Assembly: GCA_022842065.1 (NCBI GenBank)
Contig: JALHQH010000051.1
Span: forward strand, 23,693-87,692
Source of the DNA: Caldilineaceae bacterium
GTDB lineage: Bacteria; Chloroflexota; Anaerolineae; Caldilineales; Caldilineaceae
Length of the DNA stretch: 64,000 nucleotides
Direction: 5' to 3'
Shown here: piece after piece, positions 42,166 to 50,703 of the stretch
Numbering within the stretch: position 1 is the first letter of the stretch
How the letters are laid out: each line of letters begins with the position of its first letter
Program-made: the position numbers and the translations under genes
The notes under the pieces: generated by a model
What the model saw: only the letters and a program-made list of their open reading frames with translations
What the model was told of the DNA's origin: nothing
Database searches by the model: none

Positions 42166-43992
42166 ATGTCTGAACCAACCCTTCGTGTCGATAGCCTTGT
42201 CCTCTATAAAAATCGGGCGGCGCGCATTACAAGCAGTGGCGACAAAAAAATCGAGATCCAGACCGACAATGGGCAATCCCTTAGCGTGCGCCCCAAGGAT
42301 GTCACGCTATTGCATCCTGGCCCGCTGCGCAGCCTTGGCGACTTAAAGCCGGTGCAGGGCGAAGTGATGGCCGCGTGGGAGTTGCTGGCCGGTGAGTACA
42401 CGACCCTACCCGAACTGGCCGAACTGGCCTTCTCCAACTTTACCCCAGCCATCGCCTGGACGCTCTGGCAACTGGTAGAAGATGGGCTCTATTTTAGCGG
42501 CGATCCCGATGCATTAAAGGTACACACGCAAGAGACCGTCACGGCGATTCAAGCCACACGGGCCGCCAAAGCCGCCGAAGAGCAGGCCTGGCAAAACTTT
42601 TTGCAACATGTCCAAGCGGGTCATTATGCACCGGGTGATGAACGCTATTTGGAAGAGGTCGTTGCGCTGGCAGTAGAGCAACGCGAGCAGAGTCGCGTCT
42701 TACGTACCCTGGGCCGCCAGGAAACACCACAGAGCGCGCACGCCGTCCTCTTGCAGATCGGTTACTGGACTGAACACAATAATCCTTATCCACGGCGCCT
42801 GGGCATCACCACCACCCAGCCCGACCTGCCCCTCGGCGCCTTGCCGGACGAGGAGCGCCGCGATCTCACCCATCTGCTTTCGCTAGCGATTGACGACGAA
42901 GGCAGTCGTGATCCCGATGATGCAGTGAGCTGGGACAATGGCCGGCTGTGGGTGCATGTAGCCGATGTTGGCGCGCTGATTCCCGCCGGTAGCCCTGCCG
43001 ATGAAGAAGCGCGCGCCCGTGGGGCGAATCTTTACCTGCCAGAGGGGACCATTCACATGTTGCCCGCCGCGGCAACCGCGTTGCTAGGCCTGGGGTTACA
43101 AGAAATTTCCCCAGCACTCTCCTTTGGCATCCAGCTCAGCCACGAAGGGCAGATCGAAGACTTAGAGATTACCCCCAGTTGGGTGCGTGTGACGCGGCTC
43201 ACCTACGAAGAAGCAAATGAGCAACTGGCAACCGCACCCTTTGCCCAGCTCTATGAGTTGGCGCAACGGCTCATTGGCCGGCGCATGGCCAATGGCGCAA
43301 TTGAGTTGACCCTTCCCGAAGTGAAGATTCGGGTGGTGGATGATGAGATTGTGATCAAACCGTTGCCCCCGTTGCGCAGCCGTGATCTGGTGCGCGAAGC
43401 AATGTTGATTACCGGCGAAGCGGTGGCGCGTTATGCCTTAGAAAAACAGATCCCCATCCCCTTTAGCACCCAGGATGCTGACGAGGAGATTTATTCAATC
43501 GAGGGCGAGACCCTTTCCACCTTCTTCGCGATGCGCCGTTTGATGAAGCCAAGTCAGTACAAAAGTGAACCTGGTCACCACACTGGCCTGGGCATGGAAC
43601 GCTATGCGCAGGCAACCAGCCCGCTCCGCCGTTACACCGACCTGCTAGTCCACCAACAGTTGCGCGCCCACCTGCGCGGTGAACAAATCCTCGATCAGCA
43701 GACGCTCATGGAACGACTAGCCGAGGCGAGCGTGAGTATGCGCACCGTCCGCACCACCGAGCGCCTTGCCAACAAACATTGGACCCTGGCCTATCTCCGC
43801 CGTAACCCCGGCTGGCGCGGCGAAGGCGTCGTGGTTGACAAAAGTGGCAATCGCAGTGTCGTTGTCTTCCCCGCGCTTGACCTAGAGACCGATCTCTATG
43901 GGCGGGGCGACCTGGCGCTCGATACCCCGGTCACCTTGACCCTGAGCGAAGTGGATCTACCGCTACTCGAAAGCCGCTTCCAACTGAAATAA
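42166..43992 (+). CDS. RNase II/R-family (RNB) exoribonuclease
   Basis: 608 residues. RNB-domain exonucleases degrade RNA 3' to 5'. The metal-binding aspartates are visible in IDDEGSRDPDDAVSW (Asp243, Asp244, Asp249, Asp251, Asp252), and later RNB motifs include PEGTIHMLPAAA, YAQATSPLRRYTDLLVHQQ and ASVSMRTVRTTERLANKHW. The N-terminal 200 residues hold a beta-rich segment (LVLYKNRAARITSSGDKKIE) instead of standard cold-shock domains. The C-terminus is short, with only a small strand-rich tail in place of a full S1 domain. This resembles the shorter RNB proteins of cyanobacteria and Chloroflexota. Confidence 0.88.
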   Translation: MSEPTLRVDSLVLYKNRAARITSSGDKKIEIQTDNGQSLSVRPKDVTLLHPGPLRSLGDLKPVQGEVMAAWELLAGEYTTLPELAELAFSNFTPAIAWTLWQLVEDGLYFSGDPDALKVHTQETVTAIQATRAAKAAEEQAWQNFLQHVQAGHYAPGDERYLEEVVALAVEQREQSRVLRTLGRQETPQSAHAVLLQIGYWTEHNNPYPRRLGITTTQPDLPLGALPDEERRDLTHLLSLAIDDEGSRDPDDAVSWDNGRLWVHVADVGALIPAGSPADEEARARGANLYLPEGTIHMLPAAATALLGLGLQEISPALSFGIQLSHEGQIEDLEITPSWVRVTRLTYEEANEQLATAPFAQLYELAQRLIGRRMANGAIELTLPEVKIRVVDDEIVIKPLPPLRSRDLVREAMLITGEAVARYALEKQIPIPFSTQDADEEIYSIEGETLSTFFAMRRLMKPSQYKSEPGHHTGLGMERYAQATSPLRRYTDLLVHQQLRAHLRGEQILDQQTLMERLAEASVSMRTVRTTERLANKHWTLAYLRRNPGWRGEGVVVDKSGNRSVVVFPALDLETDLYGRGDLALDTPVTLTLSEVDLPLLESRFQLK

Positions 43993-44131
43993 ATCAAGCG
44001 ACCAATTAATCTTTCACTATATCTTCCATCTAGCCCATGCTCCATCGCCTTACCCCGCACCACACGGTAAACTGGTCTTGTCAAACAAGCTTGTTCACAA
44101 GCTTTCAATTACCAGTTTAAAGGAGCAACGG

Positions 44132-44338
44132 ATGAATCAGGATATTTTGAAGGGCAAATGGAACCAGGTCGTCGGTGGGATTAAGGCGCAGTGGGGCGAT
44201 CTGACCGATGACGAATTGACCGAAATTGACGGCAACCGCCAGAAGCTCCTCGGCAAACTCCAGGAGAAATACGGTTACACCAAAGATGAAGCCGAACGCC
44301 AGGTTGATCGCTTCTTCGAGGATAGCCCGGTCCGTTAG
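44132..44338 (+). CDS. CsbD-family small stress protein
   Basis: 68 residues from the ATG at 44132, with AAGGAG 6 nt upstream. The sequence matches CsbD: MNQDILKGKWNQVVGGIKAQ, then WGDLTDDELTEIDGNRQKLL, and YGYTKDEAERQVDRFF. CsbD-like proteins are abundant small helical proteins induced by general stress, of unknown molecular role. A palindrome AACAAGCTTGTT lies upstream at 44084-44095, a possible operator. A strong terminator follows at 44362-44417. Confidence 0.92.
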   Translation: MNQDILKGKWNQVVGGIKAQWGDLTDDELTEIDGNRQKLLGKLQEKYGYTKDEAERQVDRFFEDSPVR

Positions 44339-44361
44339 TTCGGCGGGTAACAAGTATAGAT

Positions 44362-44417
44362 TTTTAATACAAAAAAGAGAACTGTGCAGCTGCACAGTTC
44401 TCTTTTTTGTATTAAAA
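44362..44417. terminator. Perfect 56-bp palindrome, bidirectional terminator
   Basis: Positions 44362-44389 are the exact inverse of 44390-44417 (centre GTGCAGCTGCAC), including a run of six A on the left and six T on the right. It lies after the CsbD gene and before the convergent lactonase gene. Confidence 0.92.
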
Positions 44418-44545
44418 GAATATCGGTGCTGCGCTATTAACACCCAGTGCGTCTAAACGCACTTCAGCCTATCAGTAGGTGTGTTTCAACCACCTGCGGG
44501 CACGCCCATTATTTGCCACACGATCACCAAATTTGGCTCACGCGC

Positions 44546-45643
44546 TTATGCCCAAAACTGCAAACAGACCGGTGTCGGCACGGCAAGTTCATGGCCAGTG
44601 GGCGTCAGCTCGCCCGTCGCCTGGTCAATGCGGAAGACAACGACATTGTCGGTGTTCTGGTTGGCCGCCAGCAGGAAGGTCCCCGTGGGGTCAATCGCGA
44701 AATTGCGCGGCACCTTGCCGCCGGTTGACTCGTGGCCGGACGCGGTCAACTGGCCGCTGGTCTGGTCAACCGTGAAGATCGCAATGCTGTCATGGCCGCG
44801 GTTGGAGCCGTAGACAAATTTGCCGGTGGGATGGACATGGATATCGGCACAATGGCTGCGCCCTTCAAAACCGGCAGGCAAGGTCGAGAGTGTCTGTACT
44901 GGGGTGAGTGCGCCAGTCGTGGCATCACAGGTAAAGACGGTCACGGTCGAGTCCAACTCGTTGATCACATAGGCCGTGGCCCCGTTGGGGTGAAAGGCGA
45001 AGTGACGCGGGCCGGCCCCTCTGGGCGTTTCGGCATAAGGCGGATCGTTGACTTGAAACTTGCCATTCGCCAGATCAAGCCCATAGATGATGACCTGATC
45101 CTTGCCCAGATCGCAGGCGTAGGCATAGCGGTTGCCCTGATCGATGGTGAACGAGTGGGCATGGGGTTCCTGCTGCCGTTGGGGGTTGACGCTATAGCCG
45201 ACATGCTGGACAAAGTCACTCATCTGCCCCAAGCTACCATCGGCGTTGATCGGGTGCATCGAGACGCTGCCGCCGGTATAGTTGGCGCAGATGACATATT
45301 TTCCCGTGGCATCGACGCTCAGATGACAAGGGGCGGCACCATCGGTTGGCTCCTGGTTAAGAAAGGTCAACGCACCGCTAGCCCGGTCAATCGCAAAGGC
45401 ACTCACCCCACCGCTGTCACGCCCGGCAAAGTCGCCCACTTCATTGACAGCGTAGAGATAGTTGCCGCTTGGATGTAACGTCACAAACGAAGGATTGTCC
45501 ACCCCCGTTGTCTTGCTGACAAAGGCGAGCGCCCCCGTTGCCGGGTCCATGCTAATGAGATAAATGCCCTCACTCTTGGCCGCCACATGGGGCAGGCTGC
45601 GCGTGTAGGTGCCGACGTAGATGAGCAGTGGCTGATTGGCCAT
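44546..45643 (-). CDS. Lactonase family protein (YbhE/6-phosphogluconolactonase-like seven-blade propeller)
   Basis: 365 residues, no signal peptide. The lactonase family pattern is strong: LIYVGTYTR, then PSFVTLHPSGNYLYAVNEVG, APCHLSVDATGKYVICANYT, and HAHSFTIDQGNRYAYACDLG. The closing blades contain PRHFAFHPNGATAYVINELD, HCADIHVHPTGKFVYGSNRG, and PRNFAIDPTGTFLLAANQNT. The family includes 6-phosphogluconolactonase (oxidative pentose-phosphate path) and muconate lactonising-type propellers, so a sugar-lactone hydrolase in the cytoplasm is likely. GGGAG lies upstream. A neighbouring gene for glucose-6-phosphate dehydrogenase is not in the window. Confidence 0.85.
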   Translation of the reverse strand: MANQPLLIYVGTYTRSLPHVAAKSEGIYLISMDPATGALAFVSKTTGVDNPSFVTLHPSGNYLYAVNEVGDFAGRDSGGVSAFAIDRASGALTFLNQEPTDGAAPCHLSVDATGKYVICANYTGGSVSMHPINADGSLGQMSDFVQHVGYSVNPQRQQEPHAHSFTIDQGNRYAYACDLGKDQVIIYGLDLANGKFQVNDPPYAETPRGAGPRHFAFHPNGATAYVINELDSTVTVFTCDATTGALTPVQTLSTLPAGFEGRSHCADIHVHPTGKFVYGSNRGHDSIAIFTVDQTSGQLTASGHESTGGKVPRNFAIDPTGTFLLAANQNTDNVVVFRIDQATGELTPTGHELAVPTPVCLQFWA

Positions 45644-45693
45644 TTTGGTTGGTTCTCCCAGTGCGATTATTGGCGATGAGCAGGGGCGATAGT

Positions 45694-46479
45694 TTATTTG
45701 GTTAAATTTTGTTTGCGTAATTGCTCAAGTTCAGCGCGGAGGCTTGCGTTTTCTGCTTCGACTTGCTCAGCATGACGCTCAACTTGCTCAGCATGACGCT
45801 CGGCACGGAGACGGGCTTCAGCATCGCTTAGCAATTGTTCATCCGTCTTCAGGTCAAAGAGACATAGGCGATTCGCTTCGTCCAGTGTCAGCCGCAGGCC
45901 AAGAATCGTGCTTTGGTAGGTAGGTGCTTCGCCCTCACCGGGAATGAAAGAGATCTCACCAAGCATTACTTCTTCGTTGAGCGGTACCATCGGCACATAG
46001 CCGTGACCGTCGACTAACTCATAAGCAATCAACGGCGGATCAAGATAATCGGAGGTGGGGTCGTAGATGAAATACTCCCGCACCCCCAGTTTGGCATAGA
46101 GCCGCATCTTTTTGGTCAAATCCGCGTTATGCGTCGTTTTCGAAGAAACCTCAAAAACAACTTCTGGCCCGCGCCCTTCTTCCCAAATCTGGTAAGTGGT
46201 GCGCGGACCTGGATCAACATCGCGTACGACAAAACAGTCTGGCGCAACCGACTTGTACGGATTACCTTTTTCATAGTAGACCAGCAGATTGCCCGTGACA
46301 TAGACCTGCTGCCCTTGAAAGAAGCGTTGCAGCAGGTTGATCAAGTAAAACATGAAATCGCGATGCAGATCTGATTCTGCCATGGGCTTACCATCCGTTT
46401 CGGGGTAGTAGACCGGATCGTGCTGCTCTTCTAAACGGTCTGTGGCATTATTTTTCTTGCTTGATTGGAGTAAGGTCAT
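45694..46479 (-). CDS. Uma2-family (DUF820) PD-(D/E)xK endonuclease-like protein with coiled-coil tail
   Basis: 261 residues. The Uma2 core has SVAPDCFVVRDVD (catalytic Asp), PEVVFEVSSKTT (the ExK-type pair, with Glu and Lys) and LYAKLGVREYFIYDP, as in this very common cyanobacterial/Chloroflexota family. The last 50 residues (AEARLRAERHAEQVERHAEQ and following) form a charged coiled coil with a repeated RHAEQVE unit. AAGGAG is just upstream of ATG. The role of Uma2 proteins is unresolved; a link to mobile elements is only suspected. A second, shorter copy is at 54615. Confidence 0.85.
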   Translation of the reverse strand: MTLLQSSKKNNATDRLEEQHDPVYYPETDGKPMAESDLHRDFMFYLINLLQRFFQGQQVYVTGNLLVYYEKGNPYKSVAPDCFVVRDVDPGPRTTYQIWEEGRGPEVVFEVSSKTTHNADLTKKMRLYAKLGVREYFIYDPTSDYLDPPLIAYELVDGHGYVPMVPLNEEVMLGEISFIPGEGEAPTYQSTILGLRLTLDEANRLCLFDLKTDEQLLSDAEARLRAERHAEQVERHAEQVEAENASLRAELEQLRKQNLTK

Positions 46480-46521
46480 AAGCTCCTTTTTGATCGCACA
46501 CGCGACGATACCGCCCCTATT

Positions 46522-47286
46522 TTACGCTATATTGAGACCGCCGTCAACGACAATATTGGCCCCGGTCAGGTAGCTGGCATCGTCGGTACAGAGAAAAGTA
46601 ATCACTGGTGCGATCTCTGCCGGCTTGCCGGGGCGACCTAAGGGAATGCGGGCGCGCAACATCGCTTCGCGCCCGGCCGGGTCGGGGTGCTGATCATGGT
46701 TGGGCGTCCGTTCCAGCGCACCAGGCGAGACAGCGTTACAGCGGATGCCATGTTTGGCATAATGCACGGCGATATAGCGATTTAAGCCGATCAACCCATG
46801 TTTGCCGCTCATATACGCCGGGTTGACCGAGCGGCCATTAAGCGCCGTCACCGAGGCGACGATCACAATCGCGCCGCCTTCGCCCTGTGCCACCAACTGG
46901 GCAAGGCCATGTTTACAGGTGAGATAGACGCCGCGATAGTTGACATCGTGCGTACGATCCCATACTTCTTCCGGCAGCGTATGCAGATCGAGATCACTCT
47001 GATGCAGTTGAATCCCCGCGCTGGCGACGATCAGATCAAGGCGGCCAAAGTGGGCGACCGTTTGGCGCACGGCGTCGGCGACCTGGGCACTATCGGCGAC
47101 ATCGGTGGGGATGGCCAATGCTTGGTGACCAGCGTGCTGTAGCGCCGCGGCTACATTCTCTACACCTACGTCCGGTAGCCCGACACAGGCAACACTCGCC
47201 CCGGCGGCGGCCATCAACTGTGCTGTGGCCGCGCCAATCCCACTACCGGCACCGGTGATCAGCGCGACTTTGTTGGTTAGTTTCAT
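46522..47286 (-). CDS. Short-chain dehydrogenase/reductase (SDR)
   Basis: 254 residues, classical SDR length. It has TGAGSGIGAA (NAD-binding), the NNAG region as VASAGIQLHQS, and the catalytic YMSGKHGLIG, in which Tyr and Lys are three residues apart. TNKVALI precedes the nucleotide-binding loop and YLTGANIVVDGGLNIA ends the protein, both standard. It interconverts an alcohol and a ketone using NAD(P). GAGGGTAGGCG precedes ATG. A sugar alcohol or hydroxy acid is a plausible substrate given the neighbouring transporters. Confidence 0.92.
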   Translation of the reverse strand: MKLTNKVALITGAGSGIGAATAQLMAAAGASVACVGLPDVGVENVAAALQHAGHQALAIPTDVADSAQVADAVRQTVAHFGRLDLIVASAGIQLHQSDLDLHTLPEEVWDRTHDVNYRGVYLTCKHGLAQLVAQGEGGAIVIVASVTALNGRSVNPAYMSGKHGLIGLNRYIAVHYAKHGIRCNAVSPGALERTPNHDQHPDPAGREAMLRARIPLGRPGKPAEIAPVITFLCTDDASYLTGANIVVDGGLNIA

Positions 47287-47430
47287 CGCCTACCCTCTTC
47301 TTCTACTATATCTCATTTGTAACTGCCAAGACTATCGATTCACACGGATTTATCTTGCAAGCTATGTTACGGTGAACAGGACAGCACAACCTTAAATCAA
47401 AACCTGCTCAATGCGCAAAGGAGACCATTG

Positions 47431-48780
47431 ATGAAACATTTATGCAGGCCATTTGCTCTGCTAATTCTGCTTAGTCTGCTGCTGAGTGCTTGCAATCGCA
47501 ATACACCAGCCGCCGCGCCACCGGCGACCAGTAATACAACCACGGAAGGGGCAGCGGTGAGCAGCGCGAGTGGCGATGTGGAACTTTGGCACTTCTGGGG
47601 TTCACCGGCGCGTCGGACCGCGTTACGCCGGGTGATCGCGATCTGCCAGGATCAATTGCCGAACGTTCAGATCACCGAAACCTTTAAGCCCTGGGGCGAC
47701 ATTTGGACGGCGAATATTGCTGCGGTGGCCGCCGGCAGTGGTATGCCGGATATTATTGTCGAGAATCGCCCGCAGTTGCCGCAGCGGGCAAGCGATCAAA
47801 TCGTCACCAACCTGCAGCCCTATATTGAAAGCAGCTCGTTTAACAGCGCCGATTTCTGGCCTTTTGCCTGGCAAGAGACCCTTTACGAAGAAGAGAGCTA
47901 TGGCATTCCCTTTGAGACCGATGTGCGCGTCCTGATCTGGAACAAACAGGCCTTTGCCGACGCGGGGCTGGACCCAGAAAAGCCACCGACCACCTGGGAA
48001 GAACTCGAAACGTATGCCGATGCGCTGGATATCCAGAATGAGGATGGTTCCTATGCTCGTGTCGGTTTTGTGCCACTCTGGAATGCCGGCGCCGATATTT
48101 GGGCGCGCACCAATGGCTGGGAACAGGTTGTCGATGGCGCGCCGAACTACAATGATCCCGCCTTTATTGAGACTTTGCAGTGGATAAAGGGCTGGGTTGA
48201 TCGTTATGGCGGTTGGCAGAATCTGCAAAATACCCGTGCCAGCTACGGCTCGCCCCCCAATGATCTCTTTATGTCGGGCACCGCGCCGATGATCGTCGAT
48301 GTGGCCGGTTACCTTTCCCAATTAAACTTCTACCGGCCCCAGGCTCAGATGGCCGACGGCAGCACCCAAGCCATGGAGTGGGGCGTGAGCTTTATGCCCT
48401 ACGGGGAAGTACGGGCCAACTGGAGTGGTGGTTTCGCCTTAGCGATCCCCGCCGGTGCCGAGAATCCTGATGCCGCCTGGGCGGTCATTCAATGCATGGC
48501 CAGTGCCGAAGGCCAAACTTCCTGGTCACGCGATACGTTGGCCATCCCCACCCTGCAAACGCTGACCGATGATCCAGTGCTCATGGCCGACCCCTTCTGG
48601 GGCTCGATCATGGCGGTGATGGCGGATAGCGAAGGCAGCATCTATGTGCCCGGCTATCCCAACTTTGTCCAGGAAGCCGATACCCGCTTCGAGCAGGTCT
48701 GGACCGGTGAGTTGACCCCGGAACAGATGGCCGAACAGGTCCAGCAGGCGATCGACGAGACAATCGCCCAGAGTCAGTAA
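47431..48780 (+). CDS. Carbohydrate ABC transporter substrate-binding protein, family 1
   Basis: 449 residues from the ATG at 47431, with AAGGAG 8 nt upstream; the TTG codon at 47428 is not preferred. The signal peptide with lipobox LLSAC precedes a linker (PAAAPPATSNTTTEG). The mature protein is of the MalE-like family 1: ELWHFWGSPARRTALRRVI, VPLWNAGADIWARTNGWEQ, DLFMSGTAPMIVDVAGYL, and GGFALAIPAGAENPDAAW. It feeds a permease pair, the first member of which is broken. A sugar or sugar oligomer is the likely ligand. Confidence 0.92.
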   Translation: MKHLCRPFALLILLSLLLSACNRNTPAAAPPATSNTTTEGAAVSSASGDVELWHFWGSPARRTALRRVIAICQDQLPNVQITETFKPWGDIWTANIAAVAAGSGMPDIIVENRPQLPQRASDQIVTNLQPYIESSSFNSADFWPFAWQETLYEEESYGIPFETDVRVLIWNKQAFADAGLDPEKPPTTWEELETYADALDIQNEDGSYARVGFVPLWNAGADIWARTNGWEQVVDGAPNYNDPAFIETLQWIKGWVDRYGGWQNLQNTRASYGSPPNDLFMSGTAPMIVDVAGYLSQLNFYRPQAQMADGSTQAMEWGVSFMPYGEVRANWSGGFALAIPAGAENPDAAWAVIQCMASAEGQTSWSRDTLAIPTLQTLTDDPVLMADPFWGSIMAVMADSEGSIYVPGYPNFVQEADTRFEQVWTGELTPEQMAEQVQQAIDETIAQSQ

Positions 48781-48818
48781 TGGCTCGCCACGCTGCTCCG
48801 CGGCGTGATGCAGCCCGG

Positions 48819-48868
48819 ACGCTCTGCGTCTCGCCTGGACGCAGACGTCCGGGCGAGACGCAGAGCGT
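48819..48868. terminator. 17-bp stem hairpin between binding-protein and permease genes
   Basis: Arms 48819-48835 and 48852-48868 pair perfectly over 17 bp (ACGCTCTGCGTCTCGCC and its inverse). It lies 38 nt after the binding-protein stop and 35 nt before the permease start. This is where many transporter operons carry an attenuating hairpin that lets the binding protein be made in excess. Confidence 0.65.
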
Positions 48869-48903
48869 GGTTACGAGCAAGATTGAAAGTAGGAGAATCG
48901 CGC

Positions 48904-49720
48904 ATGGCGACAACACTCACCGCCTCAACTCAGCAACCCAAAGGTCAGCCCCCTGCGCGCAGGTGGTGGACACCAGGCCGCCGCGAAGAGTTGACTGGTT
49001 GGCTCTTTGTCCTACCCTGGCTGCTAGGGTTGATCCTCTTTACGGCCGGCCCGATGATCTTCTCGCTCTATGCCGGCTTTACACGCTATAACATCACCAC
49101 CGCTCCCGAGTGGATTGGCTTACAAAATTATCAAGCATTGGCACGTGACGACTTTTTCTGGCGGGCGCTCTATAACACCTTCTGGATGGTAATCGTCAAG
49201 ACGCCACTGGTGCTGCTGCTCTCGCTGGGGATTGCACTGCTGCTCAATGTTGAACAGCCGGGGGAGAAGTTCTTTCGCTCGATCATCTACTTCCCGAATG
49301 TGCTCTCGGGCATTGCCGCCGTCTTCCTGTGGAAGTGGATCCTTGCGCCCAACGGGCTCTTCAACCGCGGGCTGGAGTTCTTGGGGATCAACGGGCCAGG
49401 GTGGTTTGTTGATCCGCTGTGGACCAAGCCAGGGATGGTGATCATGGGCATGTGGTGGATTGGCGGCAGCATCCTGATCTATTTAGCCGCGCTCAAGGGC
49501 ATCCCCCAATCGTTCTATGAAGCGGCAGATATTGACGGCGCCAATCAATGGCGCAAGATCTTTTATATCACCATCCCGCTTTTGACACCGGCGATCTTCT
49601 TTGAGATTGTCACCAGCATTCTCGTCACTGGCCTGGATCCTCTTTGTGATTATTCTGCTGATTACGCTGATCCAGTTGGCCTTGGCTAAGCGCTGGGTCT
49701 ACTATGAGAGCGAAGGATAG
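48904..49720 (+). pseudogene. Carbohydrate ABC permease, MalF type, disrupted by internal deletion
   Basis: The ATG at 48904 has AGGAG 8 nt upstream. The frame is normal through helices 1-4 and the EAA loop EAADIDGANQWRKIFYITIP, up to FFEIVTS at about 49615. It then runs into unrelated residues and stops at 49689. In the next frame the expected C-terminus resumes as SLAWILFVIILLITLIQLAL and ends AKRWVYYESEG at the stop codon 49718-49720. The missing part corresponds to roughly 44 residues (the GAFQVFTQ...GGGP region and helix 5), so about 130 bp, a number not divisible by three, was lost near 49619-49626. It may be a real recent inactivation or a sequencing/assembly error. Confidence 0.82.
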
Positions 49721-49724
49721 AACC

Positions 49725-50657
49725 ATGATGCAAAGTAGTGCCGTGGCACCACTGGAGCGGATGCAGCCGCCATTCGCCGAAAAAGCCGAGGAGCAGAAAC
49801 GCCGGCGTTTTACCATCGGTGGCTTATTTGCCTGGTTAGCGTTAGCGCTACTGGCTGTGCTTTGGCTGGCCCCGCTGGTCTGGATGGTCTCCACTTCGCT
49901 CAAAACGCCGCAGGATCTCTTTGGCTATAACTGGATCCCGCAACCGGTCGCCTGGAGCAACTATGTGGACGCCTTTAGCTTTGGCATGTGGGACCGCTGG
50001 GCAATCAACACCTTGGTGATCACACTGATCAGTATGACCGGCGTGATCTTTTCGTCGGCGATGGTGGCTTACTCCTTTGCGCGGCTACGTTGGCGAGCAC
50101 GCGACCATGTGTTTAAGTTAGTGCTCGCAACAATGATGCTGCCCAGTGTCGTCACGTTGATTCCCCAGTTTATCCTCTTTGCTCGGTTGCCCGCCTTTGG
50201 GCTGCAAGGCTCAGAAGTTTGGGTCAATACCTTTTTGCCGTTAACTATACCCGCCTTCACCGCGAATGCCTTTTACATCTTTCTGTTGCGCCAATTTATG
50301 CGCGGCATCCCAATGGAGTTAAGCGAAGCTGCCAAGATCGATGGCGCGGGCGAATTCCGCGTCTGGCGCAGTATCATCATTCCGCTTTCCAAACCCGCCT
50401 TGGCCGCGATTGCGATCTTTGCCTTCCAGGGCGCGTGGCAGGATTTTATGGGGCCACTGATCTACCTGCAAAGTGAAACCCTTTACACTTTACAAATCGG
50501 CTTGCGTCAATATGAGTTTGCCTTTGGCGGCTCTCCGGCGTGGAACTGGCTGATGGCGGCCAGCCTGATCGTCATGTTGCCGGTCCTGCTGATCTTCCTC
50601 GCCTTTCAACGCTATTTTATCGAAGGAGTAACAATCACGGGGATGGGGGGCCGTTAG
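49725..50657 (+). CDS. Carbohydrate ABC transporter permease, MalG type
   Basis: 310 residues from the ATG at 49725, with GAAGG about 10 nt upstream; an ATG at 49704 would overlap the ancestral end of the previous gene. Six helices are seen: WLALALLAVLWLAPLVWMVS, then WAINTLVITLISMTGVIFSS, the EAA loop MELSEAAKIDGAGEFRVWRS, and helix 6 near MAASLIVMLPVLLIF. The C-terminus is GVTITGMGGR, standard for the family. It would pair with the broken permease at 48904, so the importer is probably non-functional unless the deletion is an artefact. Confidence 0.92.
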   Translation: MMQSSAVAPLERMQPPFAEKAEEQKRRRFTIGGLFAWLALALLAVLWLAPLVWMVSTSLKTPQDLFGYNWIPQPVAWSNYVDAFSFGMWDRWAINTLVITLISMTGVIFSSAMVAYSFARLRWRARDHVFKLVLATMMLPSVVTLIPQFILFARLPAFGLQGSEVWVNTFLPLTIPAFTANAFYIFLLRQFMRGIPMELSEAAKIDGAGEFRVWRSIIIPLSKPALAAIAIFAFQGAWQDFMGPLIYLQSETLYTLQIGLRQYEFAFGGSPAWNWLMAASLIVMLPVLLIFLAFQRYFIEGVTITGMGGR

Positions 50658-50658
50658 T

Positions 50659-50700
50659 ATGTGTCGTACGGGCACGATGTATCGTGCCCGTACGACACAT
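50659..50700. terminator. 20-bp stem palindrome (GGGCAC family)
   Basis: Arms 50659-50678 and 50681-50700 are perfectly complementary with a 2-nt centre (GT). It lies 2 nt past the permease stop and 3 nt before the stop of the convergent dehydrogenase gene at 50704, and so probably terminates both. Confidence 0.85.
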
Positions 50701-50703
50701 TGG

